From: Archangium sp.
GTDB lineage: Bacteria > Myxococcota > Myxococcia > Myxococcales > Myxococcaceae
Assembly: GCA_030681645.1 (NCBI GenBank)
Contig: JAUXRX010000017.1
Location: forward strand, 496,001-560,000
Length of the DNA stretch: 64,000 nt
Direction: 5' to 3'
Positions 11,906 through 21,224 of the stretch are shown here, one piece after another. Every line of letters starts with the position of its first letter. The first letter of the stretch is position 1. The translations under genes and the position numbers were made by a program. The notes under the pieces are model-generated. The model ran no database searches and was not told the origin of the DNA. It was given only the letters and a program-made list of their open reading frames with translations.

Positions 11906-12493
11906 CTACTTGTCGCGCTTGCGCTTCGTGTCCTTCACCTCGACCGTCTTCTCGGCGTTGGCGAGGCGGGTGAGCAGGGTGTCCTTGTCGTCGAGGCCCA
12001 GCTTCTCGATCGCCGTGCGCAGCGTGTCGAAGCTCAGGCGGGCAGCCTTCACCGGCTTGCCGTCGCGGTACTCGTCGACCACGGGCAGCTGAACGATCTC
12101 GCGCACGAGCCCTTCGAAGTCGAGCCGCACGTCGGCCGCCGACTGGATGCACCCGTCACGCGCCGCGATGATCTCCTGGCTGCCTTCCTGGTACGCCAGG
12201 TCGGGGTTGCGGCTGAGCGCGTCTTCGAACTTGGCGGTGCGGTCCTTCACCCGATCGAACAGGTCCGTGTAGATGGTGATGCGCTTCTCTTCCGGGGCGG
12301 TGTCATCGCGCGCCTTCGACAGCTCGGAGGTGATGTCGTCGCACTTGAGCGACTTGAGATCGCCCGCCGTGGTCGAGGTGAGGGCGTCGCTCCGCTTGGT
12401 CTCGCGATCGAGCCGCTCGTCGCTCGAAATCTCCTTCACGCAGCTGGTGAACAGCAGGGCGGTGGCCAGGGCGGTAACGATGCGCTTGCTCAT
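11906..12493 (-). CDS. Predicted lipoprotein of unknown function
   Basis: 195 aa. The N-terminus has two basic residues, a hydrophobic stretch and a lipobox LFTSC, so export and lipidation at Cys16-17 are expected. The mature part is highly charged, mostly helical by composition, and contains two further Cys residues (KCDDIT and DGCIQS). The C-terminus is Lys/Arg-rich (KDTKRKRDK). I do not recognise a domain. It sits between guaB and guaA on the opposite strand, divergent from guaA with only 59 bases between the starts, so the two probably share a promoter region. Confidence 0.8.
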   Translation of the reverse strand: MSKRIVTALATALLFTSCVKEISSDERLDRETKRSDALTSTTAGDLKSLKCDDITSELSKARDDTAPEEKRITIYTDLFDRVKDRTAKFEDALSRNPDLAYQEGSQEIIAARDGCIQSAADVRLDFEGLVREIVQLPVVDEYRDGKPVKAARLSFDTLRTAIEKLGLDDKDTLLTRLANAEKTVEVKDTKRKRDK

Positions 12494-12552
12494 TGGCGCG
12501 GGAGTCTTGAAGGGATAAGGCCTTTCGTCAACGACTGTTCCCGGAGCCGAGC

Positions 12553-14106
<1,554 letters not shown>

Positions 14107-14118
14107 GCTCCGCGGTCC

Positions 14119-14514
14119 ATGGCCGCTGCCCACAAGTCGAAGAAGCCGGCGAAGAAGCCCGCTCCCGCGAAGAAGAAGGCGACCCCGAAGAAGAAGCTCC
14201 CCTCGACTCCGCTCGGGGTGAACGGCCGCCACCTGCTGCCGGTGCCCGATTCGCGCGCGACTGCGCTGGCGTGGTTCGCCAACCTGTCGAGCCGCATCTT
14301 CGACGCGGGCGTGCCCGAGCTGCAGACGCTCATCGCCGAGGCGCGCACGTATGACCTGGTGGGGTTGGCCGACGCCCTGGGAGAGGACTCCCAGGTGCTC
14401 GCCCTCAACAAGGCCGCCAACGAGCTGATCGAAGCGGGGCTGGATACGTTCGGTTCCGCGAGCCCGCAGGGGTTTCAGCTGCAGGTGCTGCGGGACATTC
14501 TCAACGACAGTTGA
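14119..14514 (+). CDS. Lys/Pro/Ala-rich small protein of unknown function
   Basis: 131 aa. Residues 6-30 form a low-complexity basic tail of repeated KKPA/KKK units resembling histone-H1-like or nucleic-acid-binding tails. The remaining ~100 residues look globular and helical (SRIFDAGVPELQTLIAEA, NKAANELIEAGLDTF). It has no signal peptide. It follows guaA by 12 bases and is probably co-transcribed. DNA or RNA contact by the basic tail is an inference only; I recognise no family. Confidence 0.75.
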   Translation: MAAAHKSKKPAKKPAPAKKKATPKKKLPSTPLGVNGRHLLPVPDSRATALAWFANLSSRIFDAGVPELQTLIAEARTYDLVGLADALGEDSQVLALNKAANELIEAGLDTFGSASPQGFQLQVLRDILNDS

Positions 14515-14523
14515 AACGAAAAA

Positions 14524-14606
14524 CCTCTCCCTGCGTGAGCGGGGAGAGGTCGGCCGAAAGGGTTCCCCTCACCCCGGCCCTCTCCCCGCTTTCGCAGGGA
14601 GAGGGA
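14524..14606. repeat. Two REP-like palindromes between convergent genes
   Basis: The first copy (14524-14549) has CCTCTCCCTGC and GCGGGGAGAGG arms. The second (14565-14606) has the CCCCTCACCCCGGCC leader and CCCTCTCCCCGC/GCAGGGAGAGGG arms. It fills the gap between the 131-aa gene and the oppositely oriented peptidase gene. Confidence 0.78.
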
Positions 14607-14612
14607 GACAAG

Positions 14613-16727
14613 TTACGGCTGGCCCGACTTCACGCCCGCCGCCGCGCCCTTGATCTCGTCCACCAGGCGCTTGGCGCCGTAGACCTTCTCCATCGCCTCC
14701 ATCAGCGCGGCGGAGTGCACGGCCACGGTGCGGTTCACCGACTCGTCGAAGCCGTAGTCACCACCCAGCGACTGGATGTTGCCGTCGAACACCAGCCCGA
14801 CGACCTCGCCCTTCTGGTTGACCATGGGCGAGCCCGAGTTGCCGCCGATGATGTCGTTGGTGGTGACGAGGTTGAACGGCACGTCCATGCCGAGCTTCGC
14901 TTTCGCCGCCAGCCAGGTCTTGGGCAGCGCGAACGGGTCGGCGCCGGTGTGGCGGTCGAACGCGCCAGCGATGGTGGTGAACGGCTTCACCTGCGCGCCG
15001 TTCTCTTCGTAGCCCTTCACCGCCCCGTAGGAGAGCCGCAGGGTGAAGGTGGCGTCGGGGTAGATGGCGTCGCCGTAGACGGCGAAGCGGGCCTTGGCGA
15101 GCAGCTCCTGCTGCTTCTTCACCGGGCCGTCGACCTCGGTCTCGTACTTCTTGCGGATCGCGCGAGCGTCGGCGTCGAACGAGCGCGCCAGCTCGATCAT
15201 CGGGTCCTTCGACGCGTCGATCTTGGCCTTGCCGCCATCCAGCAGGTCCTTGCGCAGGCCTCCGGTGGCGTTGCCGGTCTTGTCGACCTTGATGTCCTTG
15301 AGCCTGGTGCCCTTCACCGCGGCGGTGGCGATCTGCAGCGGGCTCTTCACGCCGAACACGCGCTTGATCACCGGGTGATCGGGGCCGAGGTCTTCGCGCA
15401 TCTTGGTGAGCGACCAGGTGAGGGTGGCGATCTCCATCTCGTCGTAGATGGGGCGGTTGGCCAGCATGCCCTGCTTGAACTGGGGCAGGCGCGCGTCGGT
15501 GAACTCCTTGAGGCGCTCTCCGTTGGGCTTGCCCGATTCTTCGGCGAAGCGCACGTAGCCGCGCGCGATGCCGAACAGGTCGGACACCGGGCCGCGCTCG
15601 AGCGCGTTGTATTCCTTGCGGTACGCCTGCTGCTTCTTCACCAGGCCGCCGATGGTGTCCCAGACGGCGCCGTACTGCTTCTCGAGCTCGGGCCTGGCCT
15701 TCACCTTGGCGCGGAAGTCCTGCTCGTTCTTCACCAGCTGCCCGTAGAACGCCTTGTCGGCGAGCGCGGCGTGGCGGCCCTTGTAGGCCTTGAAGCCGTT
15801 CTCCACGCCGAAGAGCAGGTCGTTGCTGTGCCGCTTCTGCTCGGCGCCGCGCGACTGGTACATGGTGATGAACCCGCGCAGCTCAGCCATGCGCATCAGG
15901 ACCATCGGCATGCGCATGTCGCGATCGTCGTCGAGCTGCGCGACGGTGAGGCCACGCGAGGTGCCGCCGGGGTTGCCCGAGACGAAGGTGACGTCGCCTT
16001 CCTTGAGCGAGCCGTCGGACCACGCCAGGTGGTGGTCCATCTTCATCGGCTTGCCGTCCTTGCCGTAGATGCGCACGAAGGACACGTCGAGGTCGTAGCG
16101 GGGGAACATGAAGTTGTCGGGGTCGCCGCCGAAGAAGGCGATGCCGTCCTCGGGCGCGAACACCAGGCGGATGTCCTGGAGCCGGCGGTACTTGTAGAGA
16201 TCGTACCGGCCGCCGCGGAAGAGGGTGACCACCTCACAGCGGAACTCGTCGCTGGTGGCGCACTCCTTCTCGATGCCCGCGATGACGGACTTCTGCACTT
16301 CCGAGAACTTCTCGGTGGGCACGTCCTTCGTCGCGTCCTGCACCTTCTTGGTGACGTCGCTGATGTCGGTGAGCTGGTTGAGCTCCATGCCGGGGCAGCG
16401 GGCTTCGTCCTTCTCGGTCTTGGCGAACCAGCCGTCGCGGTTGAAGTCCTTCTTCATGTTGCCCGAGAGGTTCTCGATGCACTCGCGCGCGCAGTGGTGG
16501 TTGGTCATCACCAGGCCGTCAGCCGAGACGACCGAGGCCGAGCAGCCGCCCGCGATGCGCACCGACGAGAGCCTCAGGTGATCCAGCCAGTCCTTGGTGG
16601 GCTCGAAGCCGTACTTCGCCTTCACCTTGGCGGCTGGGAAGCTGTTGAACGTCCACATACCCTCATCGGCGAGGGCGGGCGCAGCACAGATGGCTGCGGC
16701 CAGGCACAGCGAGGCGATTCGCTTCAT
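14613..16727 (-). CDS. Secreted S46-family dipeptidyl-peptidase (DPP7/DPP11-like)
   Basis: 704 aa from the ATG at 16727; the frame stays open upstream, but only this start gives a signal peptide (MKRIASLCLAAAICAAPALA) followed by DEGMWTFNSFP, the usual mature start of S46 enzymes. The chymotrypsin-like fold shows catalytic His in VMTNHHCA (about residue 77), ASVVSADGLV before it, and catalytic Ser in GGNSGSPMV (about residue 633), followed by VVGLVFDGN. Length agrees with the family (700-720 aa). S46 enzymes remove dipeptides from peptide N-termini in the periplasm or at the cell surface and support growth on protein. Specificity (hydrophobic DPP7 type or acidic DPP11 type) is not assigned. 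The gene is divergent from the lipoprotein gene at 16926 and its 3' end faces two REP-like palindromes. Confidence 0.93.
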   Translation of the reverse strand: MKRIASLCLAAAICAAPALADEGMWTFNSFPAAKVKAKYGFEPTKDWLDHLRLSSVRIAGGCSASVVSADGLVMTNHHCARECIENLSGNMKKDFNRDGWFAKTEKDEARCPGMELNQLTDISDVTKKVQDATKDVPTEKFSEVQKSVIAGIEKECATSDEFRCEVVTLFRGGRYDLYKYRRLQDIRLVFAPEDGIAFFGGDPDNFMFPRYDLDVSFVRIYGKDGKPMKMDHHLAWSDGSLKEGDVTFVSGNPGGTSRGLTVAQLDDDRDMRMPMVLMRMAELRGFITMYQSRGAEQKRHSNDLLFGVENGFKAYKGRHAALADKAFYGQLVKNEQDFRAKVKARPELEKQYGAVWDTIGGLVKKQQAYRKEYNALERGPVSDLFGIARGYVRFAEESGKPNGERLKEFTDARLPQFKQGMLANRPIYDEMEIATLTWSLTKMREDLGPDHPVIKRVFGVKSPLQIATAAVKGTRLKDIKVDKTGNATGGLRKDLLDGGKAKIDASKDPMIELARSFDADARAIRKKYETEVDGPVKKQQELLAKARFAVYGDAIYPDATFTLRLSYGAVKGYEENGAQVKPFTTIAGAFDRHTGADPFALPKTWLAAKAKLGMDVPFNLVTTNDIIGGNSGSPMVNQKGEVVGLVFDGNIQSLGGDYGFDESVNRTVAVHSAALMEAMEKVYGAKRLVDEIKGAAAGVKSGQP

Positions 16728-16866
16728 GCGTGACTCCTTGAAAGGGCGACGACGGCGCGTTGTGCCCCCGCGTATGAGGCAAATCAAGGGCCGAACTGCC
16801 GGGGGAATACCGCGCCGCGTCGCAGCAGCAGTCTTTTCGGGCCAGGTCAGGCCCCCAGCCGGACCC

Positions 16867-16886
16867 AAAGTAGCCTGTCCCCTTTT
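16867..16886. repeat. Single arm of the second palindromic repeat family
   Basis: Twenty bases matching, with one mismatch, one arm of the long inverted repeat at 21140-21216 (CCTGTCCCCTTTT core). No partner arm is visible nearby. It lies in the divergent region between the S46 peptidase and lipoprotein genes. Confidence 0.65.
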
Positions 16887-16925
16887 CCCCTTGCACTCGT
16901 GCGGCCAGCCGGGTGTTCCGCCTGC

Positions 16926-18362
16926 ATGACCCTCCGCGCCGCCCTCGTGTTCGCCCTCTTCGGAGCCGCCTGCGCTGCCCCTTCCCAGTCCCCCGAAGGC
17001 ACCCTGATCGAGAACCACTCGCCCACCTCGGCTCGGGTGCAGGGGCTGCTCCGGGTGGGAGAAGGGCCCTTCCTCAAGGGCGCCGAAGAGACCTTGAGCG
17101 CCGCCTTCGATCCGGCGCGGGTGCGCAAGCTCGAGTGGTCGGCGAGCGCCGGCGCGCTGTCGGCCCGCGACGCGCGCGTGAAGTGGACGCTGCCCGACGC
17201 CGACTCCGCCACGCTCACCCTGACGCTCACCCTCGACGACGACGCGCAGGTGGTGACCTCCTTCCAGTTCTCGCTGGTCGAGCCGCGGCAGAACCCGCAC
17301 GCGAGGTCGGTGAGTGAAGCGCTGCTGGCCGCTCCGCTCTCGCTGCTCGACGGCGGCGTGGCAGAGATCTCGGGCGGCGCCTGCGAGGTCGAGTACGACC
17401 AGAGCAACAACATCCACCTCGCGTTCACCTCGGCGACGCACCCGGCGATCTACTACGGCCGGTGGAACGGCTCGGCCTGGGCGCTGGAGACCATGGACAC
17501 GCTGGGCTTCAACACCGGCGGCCGCATCGGCACCAACCAGGCGCACCTGCGGGTCGACGCGGCGGGTAACCCTCACATCCTCTACGTGCGCGACTTCCAG
17601 GTCTGGTACGCGACGAAGTCCGGCACCACGTGGACCCGCGAGCGCGTCGATAGCGCCGGGTTCCCCGCGTACAACGCCGACACGCGCTCGATCGCGCTGG
17701 CCCTCAACGCGACGGGCCGCCCCTCGGTGATCTACGAGTACTACTCGAGCTACGAGCACCTGATCTTCGCCACCCGCACCGCGCCCAACACCTGGTCGAA
17801 CACCAACGTCGCCTTCCCTATCGGCGCGAACTACTCGACGCGCGTGCGCGGCGACCTGCTCTTCGACGCGGCTGGCACGGCGTACTTCCCCCTCGAGATC
17901 TACGCGGCGGGCACCGGCGGCACGTTCCTCGACTTCTTCGGCTCGTGGAACGGCACGACCGCCGAGCTCAAGACGGCCAACGGAGCCCCGGCTCCGGGCT
18001 GGGACATCGTGCACAGCTCGGCTGCGTGGGCGGGCTCCGGCCGCTTCGTGACCCGCACGGCAGGCGGGCTCTACGATCTCACCATCGCCACCCCCTTCGC
18101 GAACTCGACCTGGACCTGGTCGGCGAACGAGCAGAACGGCGCGGGCATCGGCGACGTGGCGTGGAATGGCCGGCCGGTGATGCTGCACCACCACTCAGGC
18201 GGCTCGATGGAGCTGGTCACGCCCGCCGCGGCAGGCGCCTCGTTCTGGACCTGGACCCAGCTCGGCACCAGCAGCGGCGCCTCGGGCTCCGTCACCGTGC
18301 ACCCGGGCACCGGCGTGCCGAGCATCTGCTACCAGTCCAACGGCCGCATCATGTTCCAGTAA
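16926..18362 (+). CDS. Predicted lipoprotein, paralogue of the adjacent Ig/PKD lipoprotein
   Basis: About 478 aa from the ATG at 16926, which gives a lipoprotein signal peptide (FALFGAACAAP, lipobox AAC); an upstream GTG at 16899 would place nine residues before it. Residues 40-140 look like a beta-sandwich domain. The C-terminal ~340 residues contain repeated beta-rich blocks (YVRDFQVWYATKSG, FATRTAPNTW, IYAAGTGGTFLDF) suggestive of a beta-propeller-like surface domain. The same blocks recur in the C-terminal part of the next gene (YVRDGQVWFATKSG, IATRTAPGSW, VYAAGTGGTFLPY), so the pair arose by tandem duplication. They are nine bases apart and probably an operon. Outer-membrane or surface location is inferred; no catalytic motif is visible. 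Confidence 0.85.
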   Translation: MTLRAALVFALFGAACAAPSQSPEGTLIENHSPTSARVQGLLRVGEGPFLKGAEETLSAAFDPARVRKLEWSASAGALSARDARVKWTLPDADSATLTLTLTLDDDAQVVTSFQFSLVEPRQNPHARSVSEALLAAPLSLLDGGVAEISGGACEVEYDQSNNIHLAFTSATHPAIYYGRWNGSAWALETMDTLGFNTGGRIGTNQAHLRVDAAGNPHILYVRDFQVWYATKSGTTWTRERVDSAGFPAYNADTRSIALALNATGRPSVIYEYYSSYEHLIFATRTAPNTWSNTNVAFPIGANYSTRVRGDLLFDAAGTAYFPLEIYAAGTGGTFLDFFGSWNGTTAELKTANGAPAPGWDIVHSSAAWAGSGRFVTRTAGGLYDLTIATPFANSTWTWSANEQNGAGIGDVAWNGRPVMLHHHSGGSMELVTPAAAGASFWTWTQLGTSSGASGSVTVHPGTGVPSICYQSNGRIMFQ

Positions 18363-18371
18363 GGGGCGACG

Positions 18372-21140
18372 ATGCGCGCGTTCGTCCTCACGGCGCTCTG
18401 CCTGAGCGTCTTCTCGTGTGACTGCTCTGGCGTCACCAACCAGCCGCCCGACGTGCGCATCGACTCACCGCGCGACGGCGAGGTGCTGCGGGGGGCGGGG
18501 CCGTTCGTGCTCGCGGGCACGGTGACGGATCCCGACGAGCTCATTCCGCCGGCGCAGATCCTGTGGGGGAGCGATCGCCAGGGTGGCCTGGGCAGCGGGC
18601 CGGTGGTCTCGACCGCGCTGCTCGCCGGTGCGCATCGCCTGCGGCTGACGGCCGTCGATTCCCAGGGCACCACCTCGAGCGCCGAGATCTCGATCACCGT
18701 CGAGGGCGATCAACCTCCCGTCAACGCGCCGCCGGTGGCCGTCATCGACGCGCCGGCAGACGGCGCGATCTTCGATGAGGGCCTGCCCATCACCCTGACG
18801 GGCCACGCCACTGACGCGGAAGACGGGATGATCGCCAGCGGCTCGCTCTCGTGGAGCTCCAGCCTCGCGGGAGCGCTGGGCACGGGCTCGACGCTCGCCT
18901 TCAACGCCGCGGCGCTCGGCCGCCACCGGATCGTCCTGACCGCCACCGACAGGCAGGGCGCGTCGAGCGTGGCGACGGTCGAGGTCGAGGTGGTGCGCCC
19001 GGGCACCAATCGCCCGCCCACCGTCCAGGTGCTCACCCCGATGAACGGGGCCACCTTCGTGCTCGGCGCGGCCACCTCGCTCAGCGGCACGGCCACCGAT
19101 CCCGAAGACGGGGCGTTGACCGGCGCCTCGCTCGCGTGGACCTCGAGCCGCGACGGCGCGCTCGGCACGGGCGCCATGGTGTCGGCCACGCTCACCCAGG
19201 GCGTGCACGTCTTGACGCTCACCGCCACGGACAGCGCGGCGGCCACCGGGTCAGCCAGCGTCACGGTCTCGGTCAACGCAGCGAACAACCAGCCCCCGGT
19301 GGTCGCCATCACCGCGCCCGCGAACAACGCGACGTTCTTCCAGGGCTCCAGCATCACCTTCACCGGCACGGCCACCGACCCAGAAGACGGCGCGCTCACG
19401 GGCGCTGCGCTCGAGTGGACCTCCGATCGCGATGGGCCGCTCGGCACGGGCGCCTCGATCACGAACACCACGCTCACCGCGGGCGCGCACGTGATCACGC
19501 TCGTCGGGCGGGACTCCGGCGGCAACACCGGCACCGCGACGCGCACCGTGCAGGTGCTGCCGATGAACGCGGCGCCCACCGTGGCCATCACCGCGCCCGC
19601 CGGCAACACCCAGGTGGTCGCCGGCACGAACGTGGTCTTCACCGCCACCGCGAGCGATCCCGAAGACGGCGCGCTCACCGGTGCCGCGGTGCGCTGGTCC
19701 TCGAGCCTGGGTGGCTCCCTGGGCACCGGCTTGAGCGTCAGCAGCGCCTCGCTCGTCGACGGCGTGCACACCATCACCGTCACCGCGACCGACTCCGGGG
19801 GCCGCAGCACGAGCGCCAGCATCACCCTCACCGTGACGCCGGGCGCGAGCAACCTGCCTCCGGTGGCGCGGCTCACCGGCCCGGCGCTGGGCTCCGCGAC
19901 GCAGGGCCTCACCTTCGACGGCTCGACCTCGAGCGATCCCGACGGCACCATCGCCGCCTGGCGCTTCGAGTTCTCCGACGGGACCCCGGCGGTCACCGCG
20001 ATGAACCAGGTGACCCACGCCTTCGCCACCGCGGGCACGTACACCGTCACGCTCACCGTCACCGACGATCGCGGCGCGACGGGCAGCACCAGCCTGATGG
20101 TCACCATCTCGCCCTTCGTGCGGGTGCCGGTGGTGGTCGACCCCACGGCGACGGACGAGGTCGCGTCGTCGGCGTGTGGCCTGGTGGCGCGCGGCACCAC
20201 CCTGCACGTGGCCTGGTACAGCGCGCGGCACCCGACGCTCTGGTACGCGACCTGGGCGGGCGGGGTGCTCACGCGCGAAGTGGTCGACTCGCTCGGCTTC
20301 AACCTGGGCGGCTCGATCGGCCCGGCGCTGCAGCTGGCGCTCGACGCGGCTGGTACGCCGCACGTGGCCTACGTGCGCGACGGCCAGGTCTGGTTCGCCA
20401 CGAAGAGCGGGGCGAGCTGGGTGCGCGAGCGCGCCGACTCCGCGACGTTGCCTGCGTACAACCCGGGCACCCGCTCGCCGAGCATCGCGCTCGACTCCAC
20501 GGGCCGGGTGGTGATCGCCTACGAGACCTACTCTTCCTACGAGAAGATCGTGATCGCGACCCGCACCGCGCCCGGAAGCTGGACGCAGACCCAGCTCTCG
20601 GTGCCGCTGGGCGCGCTCTATTCGAGCCGGCTGCGCGGCGACGTCACCTTCAACGCCGCGGGGACGCTGCTGTTGCCGACCGAGGTCTACGCCGCGGGCA
20701 CCGGCGGTACGTTCCTCCCGTACCTCGCCTCGTGGAATGGCACGGCGGGCGAGGTCTTCCCGCTGGGCGCTCCTTTGGCTGGCTTGAGCGGCTCGAGCTC
20801 GTTCGCCTGGGCGGGGACCTCGCGGCTCTACCTCCTCGGAGGCACCGGCCTGTTCGACTTCGCGCTGGGCGCGCCGCTGGCCTCGACCACCGCGCGCATG
20901 TCGTACCTCGAGACCGCGGCCACGCAGCAGCACGCCGTGGCGGCCAGCTCGACGGGCGAGCCGCGCATCATCATCAACCACGGCTCGACCCTCGAGAGCG
21001 TCTGGCCGCAGGCGACGCCGGGGTTCTGGAACCGGCTCGACCTGGGCGCGACCGACTCGGGCCGCGTCGACGCGGCGGTCGATTCGAACGACGACACGCG
21101 GGCGTGCTTCTTCCGCGCCGGGAAGCTCGTCCTGTACTGA
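18372..21140 (+). CDS. Large lipoprotein with five Ig-like modules and a PKD domain
   Basis: 922 aa. Lipoprotein signal peptide with lipobox SVFSC. Five tandem modules of ~90 aa follow (about residues 25-490). Each opens with a PPxVxIxxP block and carries a TDPEDG motif, a WxSxxxGxLGTG block and a HxxxLTAxDSxG ending, typical of bacterial Ig-like/cadherin-like repeats. A PKD-type module (DGSTSSDPDGTIAAWRFEF, FATAGTYTVTLTVTDDRG) comes next. The last ~330 residues match the C-terminal domain of the preceding gene. PKD and Ig modules usually act as spacers holding a functional domain away from the cell surface. The modules are similar enough at DNA level to recombine. A long inverted repeat begins at the last base of the stop codon. 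Confidence 0.88.
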   Translation: MRAFVLTALCLSVFSCDCSGVTNQPPDVRIDSPRDGEVLRGAGPFVLAGTVTDPDELIPPAQILWGSDRQGGLGSGPVVSTALLAGAHRLRLTAVDSQGTTSSAEISITVEGDQPPVNAPPVAVIDAPADGAIFDEGLPITLTGHATDAEDGMIASGSLSWSSSLAGALGTGSTLAFNAAALGRHRIVLTATDRQGASSVATVEVEVVRPGTNRPPTVQVLTPMNGATFVLGAATSLSGTATDPEDGALTGASLAWTSSRDGALGTGAMVSATLTQGVHVLTLTATDSAAATGSASVTVSVNAANNQPPVVAITAPANNATFFQGSSITFTGTATDPEDGALTGAALEWTSDRDGPLGTGASITNTTLTAGAHVITLVGRDSGGNTGTATRTVQVLPMNAAPTVAITAPAGNTQVVAGTNVVFTATASDPEDGALTGAAVRWSSSLGGSLGTGLSVSSASLVDGVHTITVTATDSGGRSTSASITLTVTPGASNLPPVARLTGPALGSATQGLTFDGSTSSDPDGTIAAWRFEFSDGTPAVTAMNQVTHAFATAGTYTVTLTVTDDRGATGSTSLMVTISPFVRVPVVVDPTATDEVASSACGLVARGTTLHVAWYSARHPTLWYATWAGGVLTREVVDSLGFNLGGSIGPALQLALDAAGTPHVAYVRDGQVWFATKSGASWVRERADSATLPAYNPGTRSPSIALDSTGRVVIAYETYSSYEKIVIATRTAPGSWTQTQLSVPLGALYSSRLRGDVTFNAAGTLLLPTEVYAAGTGGTFLPYLASWNGTAGEVFPLGAPLAGLSGSSSFAWAGTSRLYLLGGTGLFDFALGAPLASTTARMSYLETAATQQHAVAASSTGEPRIIINHGSTLESVWPQATPGFWNRLDLGATDSGRVDAAVDSNDDTRACFFRAGKLVLY

Positions 21141-21216
21141 AAAGGGGACAGGCTGCTTTATGGCCCCCCTGGGCCTCTCCGGACGCTCCAGGCCATAAAG
21201 CAGCCTGTCCCCTTTT
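21140..21216. terminator. Perfect 26-bp inverted repeat between convergent genes
   Basis: Arms at 21140-21165 and 21191-21216 are exact reverse complements over 26 bases, starting AAAAGGGGACAGG, with a 25-base loop. Because each arm ends in CCCCTTTT, a transcript from either side would carry a stable hairpin followed by U residues, so it could be a bidirectional terminator for the converging lipoprotein and PLD genes. A similar single arm lies at 16867, so it also belongs to a dispersed REP-like family. Confidence 0.75.
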
Positions 21217-21224
21217 CCCTTCGC

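Noticed and set aside
16728..18194. N-terminal extension of the S46 peptidase frame
   Set aside because: It lies before the signal peptide, is Arg/Val/Gly-rich, and is antisense to the lipoprotein gene at 16926-18362.
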